The notes: generated from the sequence alone by a model not told the origin. A stretch of 64,000 nucleotides of DNA from Epibacterium ulvae (GCF_018678075.1 NZ_JAHHIR010000013.1:62001-126000), one strand, 5' to 3'; numbered from the stretch's first letter, positions 53,731 to 63,084 are shown. Numbers and translations: made by a program.

Positions 53731-54441
53731 ATGAAATCATTGATTTTGGGAACTGCCATTGCCGCATTTACCGGCACATTGGCCTTTGCCGAAACCACCG
53801 TGCGTCTGGGCACCGAAGGGGCCTATGCGCCTTGGAACTTCCTCAACGATGCTGGCGAAGTAGATGGGTTCGAGCGCGAGCTAGGCGATGAGCTGTGCAC
53901 ACGCGCAGAACTCACCTGCGAGTGGGTCACCAACGAATGGGATTCGATCATCCCCAACCTGACCTCCGGCAACTATGACGCCATCATCGCGGGCATGTCG
54001 ATCACCGACGAACGCGATGAGGTCATCGACTTCACCCAGCCTTACACTCCGCCAGATCCCTCGGCCTATGTTGCGCTGTCTACAGATGTTGACCTGGCCA
54101 GCGGTGTGATCGCTGCGCAAGCGACCACCATCCAGGCGGCCTTCATCGCGGACCAGGGCTGGACCGTCATTGAATTCGCAACCCCCGAAGAGACCGTAGC
54201 AGCCGTGCGCAACGGCGAAGCAGATGCGGTTCTAGCCGACAAAAGCTTCCTCGACACCGTTGTGGATGACCAGCTGGTGATGCTGGAACGCTCCGAGGCC
54301 ATCGGTGGCGGCGTTGGTCTGGGCCTGCGCGAATCTGACACGGAACTGCGCGACAAGTTCGACGCTGCCATCCAGTCGATGAAAGACGACGGCACGCTGA
54401 ACACAATGATCGCCAAATGGGAAGTTGCCTCCCAGTGGTAA
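53731..54441 (+). CDS. Amino acid/amine ABC transporter, binding protein
   Basis: A 236-residue periplasmic binding protein of family 3 with a signal peptide (cleavage near GTLAFA-ETTV). TEGAYAPWNFLNDAGEVDGFERELGDEL is the N-terminal lobe signature, and the central loop GMSITDERDEVIDFTQPY is complete. Acidic residues in the binding region fit a cationic ligand such as a basic amino acid or polyamine-like amine, but that cannot be settled by eye. Lies between the ATPase and permease genes. Confidence 0.92.
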   Translation: MKSLILGTAIAAFTGTLAFAETTVRLGTEGAYAPWNFLNDAGEVDGFERELGDELCTRAELTCEWVTNEWDSIIPNLTSGNYDAIIAGMSITDERDEVIDFTQPYTPPDPSAYVALSTDVDLASGVIAAQATTIQAAFIADQGWTVIEFATPEETVAAVRNGEADAVLADKSFLDTVVDDQLVMLERSEAIGGGVGLGLRESDTELRDKFDAAIQSMKDDGTLNTMIAKWEVASQW

Positions 54442-54542
54442 TCTGATCCTTTCCGGATCCCGCAGGCCCGCCAATTGCGCGCGGGCCTGCCTCATTCTCT
54501 CCCGCGCCCCACCTGGGCATGATCAGAGAAGACAGGTTTTAT

Positions 54543-55427
54543 ATGTTTTCCTACTGCACGGACCCATCAACGCTTGAAGGGTTGTCTTGGCTCAGCTGCT
54601 ATCTGAGCACCGGCAAACACATGGCGTTTTACGCCTCCTTCGGCACCGTCCTTTTGCTTTTGGCGATCACCGCCCCGACCGCCTTGTTGTTCGGCCTTGG
54701 TGGCGCTGTGGCAGCACGCGCCTCTTTTGCGCCGCTCAGCTGGTTTGGGCGCGGCTATATCGCCATTGTGCGCGGCGTGCCGGACATCGCATTCTTTTTG
54801 TTCTTTGTGATCGCGCTGGATCAGGGCATCGAATGGCTGCGTCACAAGGTCAAATGCCCCGACTGGTCCGAACCCATCCGCCAGGGCAGCGACTTTCTGG
54901 TCTGCGATATCGCCAAAATGCCGCTCAGCGCCTCACCGCAATGGGTGCATGAGATCTATGGCTTCTGGCTCGCGATTTTGACTTTTGCCATCGTGTTTGG
55001 CGCCTTTGCGGCCAATGTAATTTATGGTGCGATGCAGGCGGTTCCACGCGCGCAGTTGGAAACCGCCGCCGCCTATGGTTTGAACCCACGCCAGACCTTT
55101 CGCCGGATCCTGTTGCCTCAGATGTGGAGTTTTGCGCTGCCGGGCCTGTCGAACCTTTGGATGGTTTTGATCAAAGCCACGCCGCTGCTGTTCCTGCTGG
55201 GCGTCGAAGACATCGTCTATTGGGCTCGTGAATTGGGCGGCACCAAGAACGCGCGTTTCACCGACTACCCCCATGGCGATTGGCGCATGTGGTATTTCCT
55301 GGCGCTTCTGGTCTTCTACCTTGGCTTCACCAAAGTCTCGGAAATGGTTCTGTCGCGGATCACGGTCCGCCTGTCGCGCGGACAGGCCACAGTTGCAGGC
55401 GAAGCCCTGCGCAAAGCGAAGGGGTGA
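54543..55427 (+). CDS. Amino acid/amine ABC transporter, permease 1
   Basis: A 294-residue HisQ/HisM-type permease. Several hydrophobic segments (AFYASFGTVLLLLAITAPTA, GFWLAILTFAIVFGAFAANV) and the EAA-like loop QLETAAAYGLNPRQTFRRILLPQ, which docks the ATPase, are visible. I chose the ATG at 54543; an in-frame ATG at 54519 would add eight residues. Its partner permease starts four bases after its stop. Confidence 0.9.
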   Translation: MFSYCTDPSTLEGLSWLSCYLSTGKHMAFYASFGTVLLLLAITAPTALLFGLGGAVAARASFAPLSWFGRGYIAIVRGVPDIAFFLFFVIALDQGIEWLRHKVKCPDWSEPIRQGSDFLVCDIAKMPLSASPQWVHEIYGFWLAILTFAIVFGAFAANVIYGAMQAVPRAQLETAAAYGLNPRQTFRRILLPQMWSFALPGLSNLWMVLIKATPLLFLLGVEDIVYWARELGGTKNARFTDYPHGDWRMWYFLALLVFYLGFTKVSEMVLSRITVRLSRGQATVAGEALRKAKG

Positions 55428-55431
55428 TCAC

Positions 55432-56238
55432 ATGAACTGTCTTGAGACCATCCAGGCCTATGCCTTCCGCTCCATCGGGTTTGGCGAACGCCTCCTGCCC
55501 CGCAGCGATTTTACCTTGTGCGATCAATTCACGCTGATCGGCTCGGGCATGTTGTGGAACATCTATTTCGGAGCCATCGCCCTCGTGTTTGGCTTTGTCT
55601 TTGCAACCGCATTGGCGCTGGCCAAGAACAGCCCCTTCCGGGGCCTGCGCAAACCAGCCGAGTGGTTCATCTTCCTGTTCCGAGGCTCGCCGCTGTTTAT
55701 CCAGTTCTTCTTTGCATACTTCCTGTTTTTGAACCTCAAAGCACTGTCGCCGCTGTTTGATTCCTTCACCGCAGCCGCCGTAGGTGCGTTGATTGTGCTG
55801 TTCCTCAACACCTCAGCCTATTCGGCAGAGATCTTTTACGGCGCGCTGCGCTCGGTGCCCAAAAACGATATCGAGGCGGCAGACGCCTATGGGCTGACCG
55901 GCATGGCCAAGTTCCGCCGCATCGTCTGGCCGACCATGATGCGACTGGCCTGGCCGTCCTACACGAACGAGGCGATCTTTCTCTTTCACGCCACAACGCT
56001 TGTGTTCTTTTCGGGCTTTCCCTCGTGGAAACAACAGGGCGATGCGCTCTATTATGCGAGCTATTTTGCGGACAAGACCTTTAACCCCTTTGTCCCGTAC
56101 CCGATCCTCGCCTTCTATTTCATCCTGCTGACACTGTGCGTCATCTCTCTGTTTGGCATGGTGAACCGCAGGCTGAACAGACATGTCTCCCAAACCCAAC
56201 GAAAGCGAATGCGCATCAGGATGAACCTGATCCGATGA
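55432..56238 (+). CDS. Amino acid/amine ABC transporter, permease 2
   Basis: A 268-residue permease, partner of the previous one. The docking loop reads DIEAADAYGLTGMAKFRRIVWP, and RGSPLFIQFFFAYFLF is the conserved segment of HisM-type permeases. The ATG at 55432 follows the previous stop by four bases; the open frame extends upstream inside permease 1 but is not used. The two permeases would form the membrane heterodimer. Confidence 0.92.
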   Translation: MNCLETIQAYAFRSIGFGERLLPRSDFTLCDQFTLIGSGMLWNIYFGAIALVFGFVFATALALAKNSPFRGLRKPAEWFIFLFRGSPLFIQFFFAYFLFLNLKALSPLFDSFTAAAVGALIVLFLNTSAYSAEIFYGALRSVPKNDIEAADAYGLTGMAKFRRIVWPTMMRLAWPSYTNEAIFLFHATTLVFFSGFPSWKQQGDALYYASYFADKTFNPFVPYPILAFYFILLTLCVISLFGMVNRRLNRHVSQTQRKRMRIRMNLIR

Positions 56239-56365
56239 CCCAAAACCCAACGGCTCCCCTTGCGGGAGCCGTTTTCACATGCAGATGCGAAATATTTTGA
56301 TCAAATTTCCTTGTCCTTCCCCCGTGACCTCCGCTAGGCTGCGGTCAACGAACAAAGGTTAGCCC

Positions 56366-57685
56366 ATGGATATCAGCAGTTTTTCCACCATTCGCCTTGG
56401 CTGTGTCGATCTGAACGGGATCTGGCGCGGCAAACGTCTGGCCAGCGCCCAGGCCGGAAAGCTGGACGCGGGCGGCGTGCGCATGCCTTTGTCCGCGCTC
56501 AACGTTGATATCTTTGGCTGCGACATCGAAGACAGCCCGCTGGTTTTCGAAAGCGGCGATGCAGACGGCATGTTGCTGCCCACTGACCGCGGCGCTGTGC
56601 CGATGCCCTGGCTGGGCGCGCCGACCGCGTTGGTGCCGATGATGACCTACCGCGACGATGGCACACCGTTCCTGGGCGATCCGCGTCAGGCGCTGGTGCA
56701 TGTCCTGGACCGTTACGCCGCAAAGGGATGGCAGGTCGTGGCCGGCACCGAGATGGAGTTCTGCCTGATCGACGACAGCGGTGACCAGCCCAAGCCACCC
56801 GCAAACCCAATCACCGGTCGCACCCTCGCCCATCAGGAAGTGCTGTCGCTGGCTGAACTTGATGCCTTTGATGCGTTTTTCACTGACCTTTATGACGGAT
56901 GTGATGCGATGGGAATCCCGGCGCAGGCTGCGATTTCGGAATCGGGCCTGGGCCAGTTTGAGGTAAACCTCAATCATCAGAGCGCCTTGCGCGCCGCAGA
57001 TGACGCGGTTCTGTTCAAAACTTTGATCCGTGGCATTGCCCGTAAACACGGGTTTGCCGCCAGTTTCATGGCCAAACCCTATGGGGACGAGGCCGGAAAT
57101 GGCCTGCATGTGCATTTCTCGGTGGTGGATCAGGACGGGCAAAACGTCTTTGACAATGGCGCCGACGACGGCGCCGATCTGCTGCAACAGGCCGTAGCCG
57201 GCTGTCTGGCCGCGATGCCTGCCAGCACCCTGCTGCTCGCGCCGCATGGCAATTCCTATGACCGTCTGGTGCCCGGAGCCCATGCGCCCACGGCCGCGTT
57301 GTGGGGCTATGAAAACCGCACTGCCGCGCTGCGCATTCCCGGCGGCTCGCCCAAGGCACGCCGGATCGAACACCGCACCGCCGGTGGCGACATCAACCCC
57401 TATCTGATGCTGGCAACCGTGTTTGGAGCCGCATTGGTTGGGATCGAAGATCAGATGCAGCCCCCCGCCCCCATCACAGGCGACGCCTATCAGGTCAGCG
57501 ATGCACCGCAGCTGGCCCCCGATTGGGAAACCGCGATAACCTGGCTAGAGCAAGACCCGATGATGGCGCGCATTCTCCCGGCTGAGACCATTCGCAATCT
57601 GGTCATGACAAAACGTCAGGAGCTGCGCAGCTTTGCGGCCCTTGACCCCAAGTCCCATTGGCAGGTGCTTCTGGAAGCCGTATGA
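56366..57685 (+). CDS. Glutamine-synthetase-like ligase 1 (PuuA-type)
   Basis: A 439-residue member of the glutamine synthetase family, probably a gamma-glutamyl-amine ligase. The N-terminal metal-site motif is VVAGTEMEF, ESGLGQFEVNL and GNGLHVHFS carry the Glu and His ligands, and ENRTAALRIPGG holds the ATP/Arg region. Such enzymes join glutamate to an amine or amino compound using ATP. It is the first of three consecutive nitrogen-metabolism genes after the transporter. The substrate is not known. Confidence 0.88.
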   Translation: MDISSFSTIRLGCVDLNGIWRGKRLASAQAGKLDAGGVRMPLSALNVDIFGCDIEDSPLVFESGDADGMLLPTDRGAVPMPWLGAPTALVPMMTYRDDGTPFLGDPRQALVHVLDRYAAKGWQVVAGTEMEFCLIDDSGDQPKPPANPITGRTLAHQEVLSLAELDAFDAFFTDLYDGCDAMGIPAQAAISESGLGQFEVNLNHQSALRAADDAVLFKTLIRGIARKHGFAASFMAKPYGDEAGNGLHVHFSVVDQDGQNVFDNGADDGADLLQQAVAGCLAAMPASTLLLAPHGNSYDRLVPGAHAPTAALWGYENRTAALRIPGGSPKARRIEHRTAGGDINPYLMLATVFGAALVGIEDQMQPPAPITGDAYQVSDAPQLAPDWETAITWLEQDPMMARILPAETIRNLVMTKRQELRSFAALDPKSHWQVLLEAV

Positions 57686-57736
57686 AACGGATCAGAGGCA
57701 CACGCCACCCTGCAATTTGATCATATTTGGTGACCC

Positions 57737-58417
57737 ATGAAGATCGGCATCCTGCAAACCGGCCACTCCCCGGATGAGATGAAGCACAGCCACGGCAATT
57801 ACGACGAGATGTTTTTCCGTCTGCTCGATGGCAATGGTTTCACGTTTGAGACCTTCTCAGTTGTGGATGGTGTCTTCCCCAGCGGCTTGGATGCGGCTGA
57901 GGGCTGGTTGATTACCGGCTCCAAACACGGCGTCTATGAAGATCACGCCTGGATCCCACCACTGGAAGATCTGATCCGCGCGATCCACAACGCGGGCCTG
58001 CCGCTGGTTGGTGTCTGTTTCGGCCATCAGATCATCGCCCAGGCAATGGGTGGCAAGGTCGAGAAATTCGCTGGCGGCTGGGCCGTCGGGCGCACCACGT
58101 ATGAGCTGGACGGCGAACGCGTTGCCCTAAACGCTTGGCATCAGGATCAAGTGGTCGAACCGCCCTCCGGTGCAGAAGTGATCGGCCAAAACGCCTTTTG
58201 TCAAAATGCGATGTTGGCCTATGGCGACAAGATCTGGACGGTTCAACCGCATCCCGAATTCGACGCTTCTTTTATCGACGGTCTCATCCAATATCGCGGC
58301 AGCGGGGTCGTCCCGGATGACCAGCTGGCCCAAGCCCATGAAGATCTGAACGCCCCCGTCAACAACAGTGATATGGCGCAACGCATCGCCGCCTTTTTCA
58401 AACAAGTGAGGTCCTAA
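57737..58417 (+). CDS. Class I glutamine amidotransferase-like hydrolase
   Basis: A 226-residue class I amidotransferase domain protein. The nucleophile Cys is in VGVCFGHQIIAQAMGG, and the His/Glu pair is in TVQPHPEFDASFI. Its place between two GS-like ligases suggests a gamma-glutamyl hydrolase role, as PuuD has in the puu pathway, although the sequence is of the GuaA-N-like type rather than clearly PuuD. Its stop codon overlaps the start of ligase 2 (TAATG). Confidence 0.88.
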   Translation: MKIGILQTGHSPDEMKHSHGNYDEMFFRLLDGNGFTFETFSVVDGVFPSGLDAAEGWLITGSKHGVYEDHAWIPPLEDLIRAIHNAGLPLVGVCFGHQIIAQAMGGKVEKFAGGWAVGRTTYELDGERVALNAWHQDQVVEPPSGAEVIGQNAFCQNAMLAYGDKIWTVQPHPEFDASFIDGLIQYRGSGVVPDDQLAQAHEDLNAPVNNSDMAQRIAAFFKQVRS

Positions 58418-59775
58418 TGGCCGATTGGTACAAAGACGTCCCTCAGGCGGCGATTGATTATCTGGGCGAGCATCGCCTGGATGAGGTGGAGTGTATCATC
58501 TCGGACCTGCCCGGCATCGCGCGCGGCAAGGCGGTGCCCGCCTCCAAATTCGCACGTCAGGAATATTTCCACCTGCCCGACAGCATCTTTTATCAAACGG
58601 TGACCGGCGATTGGGCCGATGCCGCAGATGAGGACGGCTGGATCGAAAAAGACATGACCCTGCGTCCGGATTTCTCCACCGTATCAGCCGCGCCCTGGAC
58701 TGGTGATTGGACGTTGCAGGTCATCCATGACGCCTATGACCGTGACGGCGCGCCGATCCCCTATTCGCCGCGCAACGTGTTGAAACGGGTGGTCGACCTG
58801 TATCGCGCCAAAGGCTGGGAACCCGTCGTGGCGCCTGAGATGGAATTCTATCTGGTCGCCCGCAACACGGATCCCGGTCAGGAAATCAAGCCGATGATGG
58901 GCCGCTCGGGCCGACCCGCCGCCGCTCGCCAGGCCTATTCCATGACAGCCGTGGATGAATTTGGCCCGGTGATCGACGACATCTATGATTTTGCCGAGCA
59001 CCAAGGCTTCGAGATCGACGGCATCACCCAGGAAGGCGGCGCGGGCCAGCTGGAGATCAACCTGCGCCACGGCGATCCGGTCAAACTGGCGGATGAGGTT
59101 TTCTACTTCAAACGCCTGATCCGCGAGGCCGCACTGCGCCACAATTGCTTTGCCACCTTTATGGCGAAACCGATTGCGGACGAACCCGGCTCGGCCATGC
59201 ATATCCACCACTCGATCATTGATCGGGAAACCGGTGAGAATATCTTTTCTGGCCCCCAGGGCGGTGAGACGGATGCGTTTTATCACTTCATCGCCGGGCT
59301 CCAAAACCACCTGCCCGCAGGTCTTGCGGTGATGGCGCCCTATGTGAACTCCTATCGCCGCTATGTGAAAGAACACGCAGCCCCCATCAATCTCGAATGG
59401 GCTCGGGACAATCGCACCACCGGCATTCGTATTCCCCTGTCCGGGCCTGCCGCGCGTCGGGTGGAAAACCGCATTGCCGGCATGGATTGCAATCCCTACC
59501 TAGGCATCGCGCTCTCGCTGGCCTGTGGCTATCTTGGCCTCATCAAAGAAGAGCGCCCGCGCCGCCAGTTCAAAGGCAACGCCTACGAAGGGGATGGCGA
59601 CATTCCCCAGGTCATGGGCCAGGCGCTCGATCTTTTTGATGAGGCGACCGAACTGCACGAGATCCTGGGCGCCGATTTCGCCCGCGTCTATTCGATCGTC
59701 AAACGCACCGAATATGATGAATTCCTACAGGTGATCTCACCCTGGGAACGCGAGCACCTCCTGCTCAACGTGTGA
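58417..59775 (+). CDS. Glutamine-synthetase-like ligase 2
   Basis: A 452-residue second GS-like ligase. Metal and ATP motifs are present (VVAPEMEFYLV, EGGAGQLEINLRHGD, SAMHIHHSI, DNRTTGIRIPLSG, NRIAGMDCNPYLG). The N-terminus carries a shortened beta-grasp region (VECIISDLPGIARGKAVPASKF). It is distinct from ligase 1, so the cluster is not a simple duplication. A TAATG overlap couples it to the amidotransferase gene. One of the two ligases may use another acceptor or may be regulatory. Confidence 0.88.
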   Translation: MADWYKDVPQAAIDYLGEHRLDEVECIISDLPGIARGKAVPASKFARQEYFHLPDSIFYQTVTGDWADAADEDGWIEKDMTLRPDFSTVSAAPWTGDWTLQVIHDAYDRDGAPIPYSPRNVLKRVVDLYRAKGWEPVVAPEMEFYLVARNTDPGQEIKPMMGRSGRPAAARQAYSMTAVDEFGPVIDDIYDFAEHQGFEIDGITQEGGAGQLEINLRHGDPVKLADEVFYFKRLIREAALRHNCFATFMAKPIADEPGSAMHIHHSIIDRETGENIFSGPQGGETDAFYHFIAGLQNHLPAGLAVMAPYVNSYRRYVKEHAAPINLEWARDNRTTGIRIPLSGPAARRVENRIAGMDCNPYLGIALSLACGYLGLIKEERPRRQFKGNAYEGDGDIPQVMGQALDLFDEATELHEILGADFARVYSIVKRTEYDEFLQVISPWEREHLLLNV

Positions 59776-59799
59776 TTCACCCCGATTTGCGCTGAATTC

Positions 59800-59833
59800 A
59801 ATCACCCGTCGCTGCAAAGCGGCGGGTGATTTC
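59800..59833 (+). terminator. Hairpin after GS-like ligase 2
   Basis: A fourteen-pair stem with one G-U pair (59800-59813 with 59818-59831) and a GCAA tetraloop, followed only by TTT. It is a strong hairpin between ligase 2 and the DegT gene and could end or attenuate transcription. Confidence 0.75.
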
Positions 59834-59944
59834 GCAACACAGCCACAAAATATCGCCAATTTCGCACCTGTTCGGCGGCTTTGTCTTGGAATGTTTACCT
59901 GATTGTTTTACGTTTTTGAAAGTCTGAATTCAGGATTTTGAAAT

Positions 59945-61153
59945 ATGCAGCAGATTCCAAACGTTCACGAAGCTGAGCCCATCCCCGAAGCCGCCCGCGC
60001 CGAGATTGACGCGCTGCTGCAGTCGGGTGACCTGTTCCGCTACACCGCGCCGGAAAACGCCCCTGTGACCTTGTTGGAGCAGGAATTTGCCAAGCTTCTG
60101 GGCACCAAATACGCGCTGGCCGTCTCATCCTGCTCGGCCGCACTGTTTCTGTCGCTCAAGGCGCTTGGCCTGCCGCGCGACGCCCGGGTGCTGATCCCGG
60201 GCTTCACCTTTGCCGCCGTGCCCTCAGCCGTGGTCCACGCCGACTGCATTCCGGTTCTGTGCGAAGTGGGTGAAAACTATCGCATCGACATGGCGGATTT
60301 CGAGGCCAAGCTGGCCCAGGGCATCCAAGCCGTGATCATCAGCCACATGCGCGGTCATACATCAGATATGGATGCGATCCTGTCGCTGTGTGAGGCGCGT
60401 GATATTCCAGTGGTTGAGGACGCAGCCCATTCGCTTGGCACCACCTGGCACGGACGCAATATCGGTACCATCGGCCAGGTCGGCTGTTTCTCGTTTCAAA
60501 GCTACAAGATGATCAACGCAGGCGAAGGCGGCATTCTGGTCACCGATGATGCAGACCTTGTGGCGCGGGCGGTGATCATGTCCGGTGCCTATGAGCACAA
60601 TTGGAAGAAACACAAAGGTCCCGAGGGACAAAACGATCCGGAACTGGCCGAGGCCTTTGCCAAATGGCAAAATCAACTGCCCCTGTATAACCTGCGCATG
60701 TCCAACCTGTCGGCGGTAGTGATCCGCCCGCAAATCCCAGAACTGGCACGCCGGGTGACCGATGGGCTGGCCAATCACGATTATGTGGCTGCGCAGCTGA
60801 ACGCCCACCCGCATTTCCACGTGCCCGCGCCGCTGGCGCCAGAACGCCGCGCGCCGGATTCGATCCAGTTCAATCTGGTCGATCTGTCAGATGCCCAGAT
60901 CCAGGCCTTCTCAAACGCCTCCGCCGCACGCGGGGTCAAGGTTCAGATCTTTGGCCGCTCAACCGACAACGCGCGGGCCTTCTGGAATTGGCAGTTTATA
61001 GGAGAGGTGCCCGAACTTCCGCAAACCCGCGCGATGTTGATGAACGCCTGCGACGTCCGCCTGCCCGTGCTCCTGACGCGAGACGAGCTTGACGTGATCC
61101 TCTCGGTCCTGACCGGTGCGATGTCGTACACCCTTGCCAAAGAAGCCGCCTGA
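59945..61153 (+). CDS. DegT/DnrJ/EryC1/StrS-family aminotransferase
   Basis: A 402-residue PLP enzyme. The PLP Lys is in FSFQSYKMINAGEGG, and VVEDAAHSLGTTW holds the Asp and aromatic contacts. Family members aminate keto-sugars or related carbonyl compounds. There are no sugar-biosynthesis neighbours; instead it follows the GS-like ligase cluster and a hairpin. A role in the same amine pathway is plausible but only by position. Length is slightly above the family norm. The start has AGGA upstream. Confidence 0.88.
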   Translation: MQQIPNVHEAEPIPEAARAEIDALLQSGDLFRYTAPENAPVTLLEQEFAKLLGTKYALAVSSCSAALFLSLKALGLPRDARVLIPGFTFAAVPSAVVHADCIPVLCEVGENYRIDMADFEAKLAQGIQAVIISHMRGHTSDMDAILSLCEARDIPVVEDAAHSLGTTWHGRNIGTIGQVGCFSFQSYKMINAGEGGILVTDDADLVARAVIMSGAYEHNWKKHKGPEGQNDPELAEAFAKWQNQLPLYNLRMSNLSAVVIRPQIPELARRVTDGLANHDYVAAQLNAHPHFHVPAPLAPERRAPDSIQFNLVDLSDAQIQAFSNASAARGVKVQIFGRSTDNARAFWNWQFIGEVPELPQTRAMLMNACDVRLPVLLTRDELDVILSVLTGAMSYTLAKEAA

Positions 61154-61227
61154 CAATCTAGACGCAACCGCGCCGCGCGCCAGTGCGGCGCTTGGCCCAA
61201 CTGTGTGGTTGGATCTGTGATTCAAAC

Positions 61228-61322
61228 AAAACAGGCGGGAGCTCCCGCCCCTTTGACATGGCAGTAAACTGCCACGCAAAGCGTTGGGCGTGGCAGCGGG
61301 CTGGCGCCCGCTGCGGTCGCGC
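61228..61322 (+). repeat. Overlapping-stem repeat, copy C
   Basis: Third copy of the repeat at 24090 and 24229. It starts with AAAACAGGC and the palindrome GGCGGGAGCTCCCGCC. Helix 1 is 61259-61264 with 61269-61274 (loop TAAA). Helix 2 is 61269-61277 with 61288-61296 (nine pairs, loop AAAGCGTTGG). Helix 3 is 61293-61301 with 61306-61314 (nine pairs, four-base loop). Helix 2 shares an arm with helix 1 and overlaps helix 3, as in copy A. It lies 74 bases after the DegT stop and is co-oriented with it. Confidence 0.8.
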
Positions 61323-61343
61323 AAAACGAAACCAGGCCAAACC

Positions 61344-61376
61344 AAAAAGGCCGCTCTCCTCCGGAACGGCCTTTTA
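61344..61376. terminator. Bidirectional terminator between DegT gene and phaR
   Basis: The arms AAAAAGGCCG and CGGCCTTTTA pair around a 13-base loop, giving T runs on both strands. It can serve phaR (ending at 61407) and the DegT transcript from the other side. Confidence 0.85.
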
Positions 61377-61406
61377 TTGTCGGAGCAGTCGCAGTGCTTT
61401 AGCCTG

Positions 61407-61967
61407 CTACTTCAGTTTGGACAATTTTTCCTGCAACTCCGCCAGCTGTTGTTTGATGGTGTCCAGGTCATCTTCTTCATCCGTTGCACCACCTTCACGC
61501 TCTGGACTGCCGCCGCCGGTCCATCCGCTGGAAAACCCGCCAGTCATCGCTTTCAAAAACGCTTCCTGCTGCGCCTTCATGGCTTCAAAGCCGGGCATCT
61601 GCGCCATCGGGTTCATAGCCGTCATGTTCTCGACCATCTTCTCCTGGCTCTCGCGCAGCATATCAAACGAAGACTGCAGGAAATGCGGCATCACGCCACC
61701 ACCGGGCACCATATAGCTGCGCACCAGATCGTTCAGCACATTGACAGGCAGCACATTCTCTCCGCGGCTTTCGTGCTCCGCTATAATCTGCAACAGATAT
61801 TGCCGCGTCAGGTCATCTCCTGACTTCAGGTCGACAATCTGGACCTCCCGACCTTCGCGAATAAAGCCCGCTATATCTTCCAAAGTGACGTAGTCACTGG
61901 TCTCCGTATTATAGAGCCTGCGACTGGCATAGCGTTTAATTAGCAAGGGTTTGTCCTGATCCGCCAT
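61407..61967 (-). CDS. phaR: Polyhydroxyalkanoate synthesis repressor
   Basis: A 186-residue PhaR. The N-terminal DNA-binding region (LLIKRYASRRLYNTETSDYVTLEDI) is followed by the PHB-accumulation regulatory domain (LLQIIAEHESRGENVLPVNVL) and a Met/Gln-rich region. PhaR binds phasin and synthase promoters and is released when it binds nascent PHA granules. I chose the ATG at 61967, preceded by GAGAGGG; the open frame continues upstream without family sequence. Its likely targets are the three CTGC-N3-GCAG sites ahead of the phasin gene. Confidence 0.94.
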   Translation of the reverse strand: MADQDKPLLIKRYASRRLYNTETSDYVTLEDIAGFIREGREVQIVDLKSGDDLTRQYLLQIIAEHESRGENVLPVNVLNDLVRSYMVPGGGVMPHFLQSSFDMLRESQEKMVENMTAMNPMAQMPGFEAMKAQQEAFLKAMTGGFSSGWTGGGSPEREGGATDEEDDLDTIKQQLAELQEKLSKLK

Positions 61968-62160
61968 ATTTTCCCTCTCAAGACCATGATGCGATGCAGA
62001 AAATCCTATGCGAGCGCAGCACAAAAAGAAAGCTTTCCTTGCGCTTAGGACAAATGGCTGTCGCCGCACACCCGGCGCAACCAGAAAAATTGCGCTTGAC
62101 CTAAACCAAGGTTCAGGTCCTATCCAAGGATCCGCAGCGTTTCTGAATGAAGGTTTGTTT

Positions 62161-63057
62161 ATGCGGATTGTAATTCTTGGTGGCACCGGCAGCATTGGCA
62201 CTTTGGTGACGCAACGGTTGGTTTCGGACGGGCATCACGTCACCGGCGTGGTGCGCAATGAGACTTCTGAACGACGCCTCAAACATCTCGGTGCTCATCC
62301 CCACCGGGGCGACATCCGTACCGCTTCCAGTTGGTCCCGACTGCTTGATAGGGCGGATGCTGTGGTTCACTTAGCGGCCACCTTTGATGATCGGATGGCC
62401 GAAGCAGATCGCAGTGTCGCCGAGGCAATTTGTGCCCATACCAGCCAGCAGGACCGCAGGTTGCGGGTGCTCTATACCGGTGGCTGTTGGCTTTATGGTG
62501 AGACCGGCGACAGGGTGGCGACGGAACGCACGCCGTTGCGCCCGATTGCGCCCTTTGCCTTTATGGCGCGCCATGCGGCGCAGCTGCAGGCGGCCGCGAA
62601 CCTGTCGGTCGCCACAGTCCACCCTGCGCTTGCCTACCACAAAGCTCCGAACCATGCCCAAGGCGCGTTCCATCGATTTGTCAAAGATGCGCAAACCACC
62701 AACCCGATTGAGGTCTGGGGCAGTGTGAAAACCCGTTGGCCACTGGTCGAAGCCGATGACCTCGCCGCTGCCTACGTCGCATTGGTGACACGACCGGATC
62801 TGACAGGCGCCTTTAACGTGGCGGCCCAACAGGGCGTGCCTGTGCAGAACATCCTACGCCACATCAGTGAGAGCTTTGACCACGACGGCAGTTTTCTGAT
62901 CCGGGATGCGGCCTACGTCCTGCGCAATTTTGGCCCCATGGGCCAAGGTCCGATGCTGGATCAGCAAATGGATGCGCAAAAGATCACAGCCGCCACGGGC
63001 TGGCAGCCAAAGCTGCGTGATTTTCGCGATGCTTTCAATCTGCACCAACTTGCCTAG
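62161..63057 (+). CDS. NAD-dependent epimerase/dehydratase family protein
   Basis: A 298-residue short-chain dehydrogenase-like protein. The nucleotide-binding motif is VILGGTGSIGTLV at the N-terminus, and VLYTGGCWLYGETG follows. The usual YxxxK pair is not obvious (FMARHAAQLQAA occupies that place), so catalysis may differ from classical epimerases or be absent. It is divergent from phaR, 193 bases apart, and convergent with the phasin gene. The substrate is unknown. Confidence 0.85.
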   Translation: MRIVILGGTGSIGTLVTQRLVSDGHHVTGVVRNETSERRLKHLGAHPHRGDIRTASSWSRLLDRADAVVHLAATFDDRMAEADRSVAEAICAHTSQQDRRLRVLYTGGCWLYGETGDRVATERTPLRPIAPFAFMARHAAQLQAAANLSVATVHPALAYHKAPNHAQGAFHRFVKDAQTTNPIEVWGSVKTRWPLVEADDLAAAYVALVTRPDLTGAFNVAAQQGVPVQNILRHISESFDHDGSFLIRDAAYVLRNFGPMGQGPMLDQQMDAQKITAATGWQPKLRDFRDAFNLHQLA

Positions 63058-63084
63058 ACGTCTCAGACCCGCGCGTCACAACAG

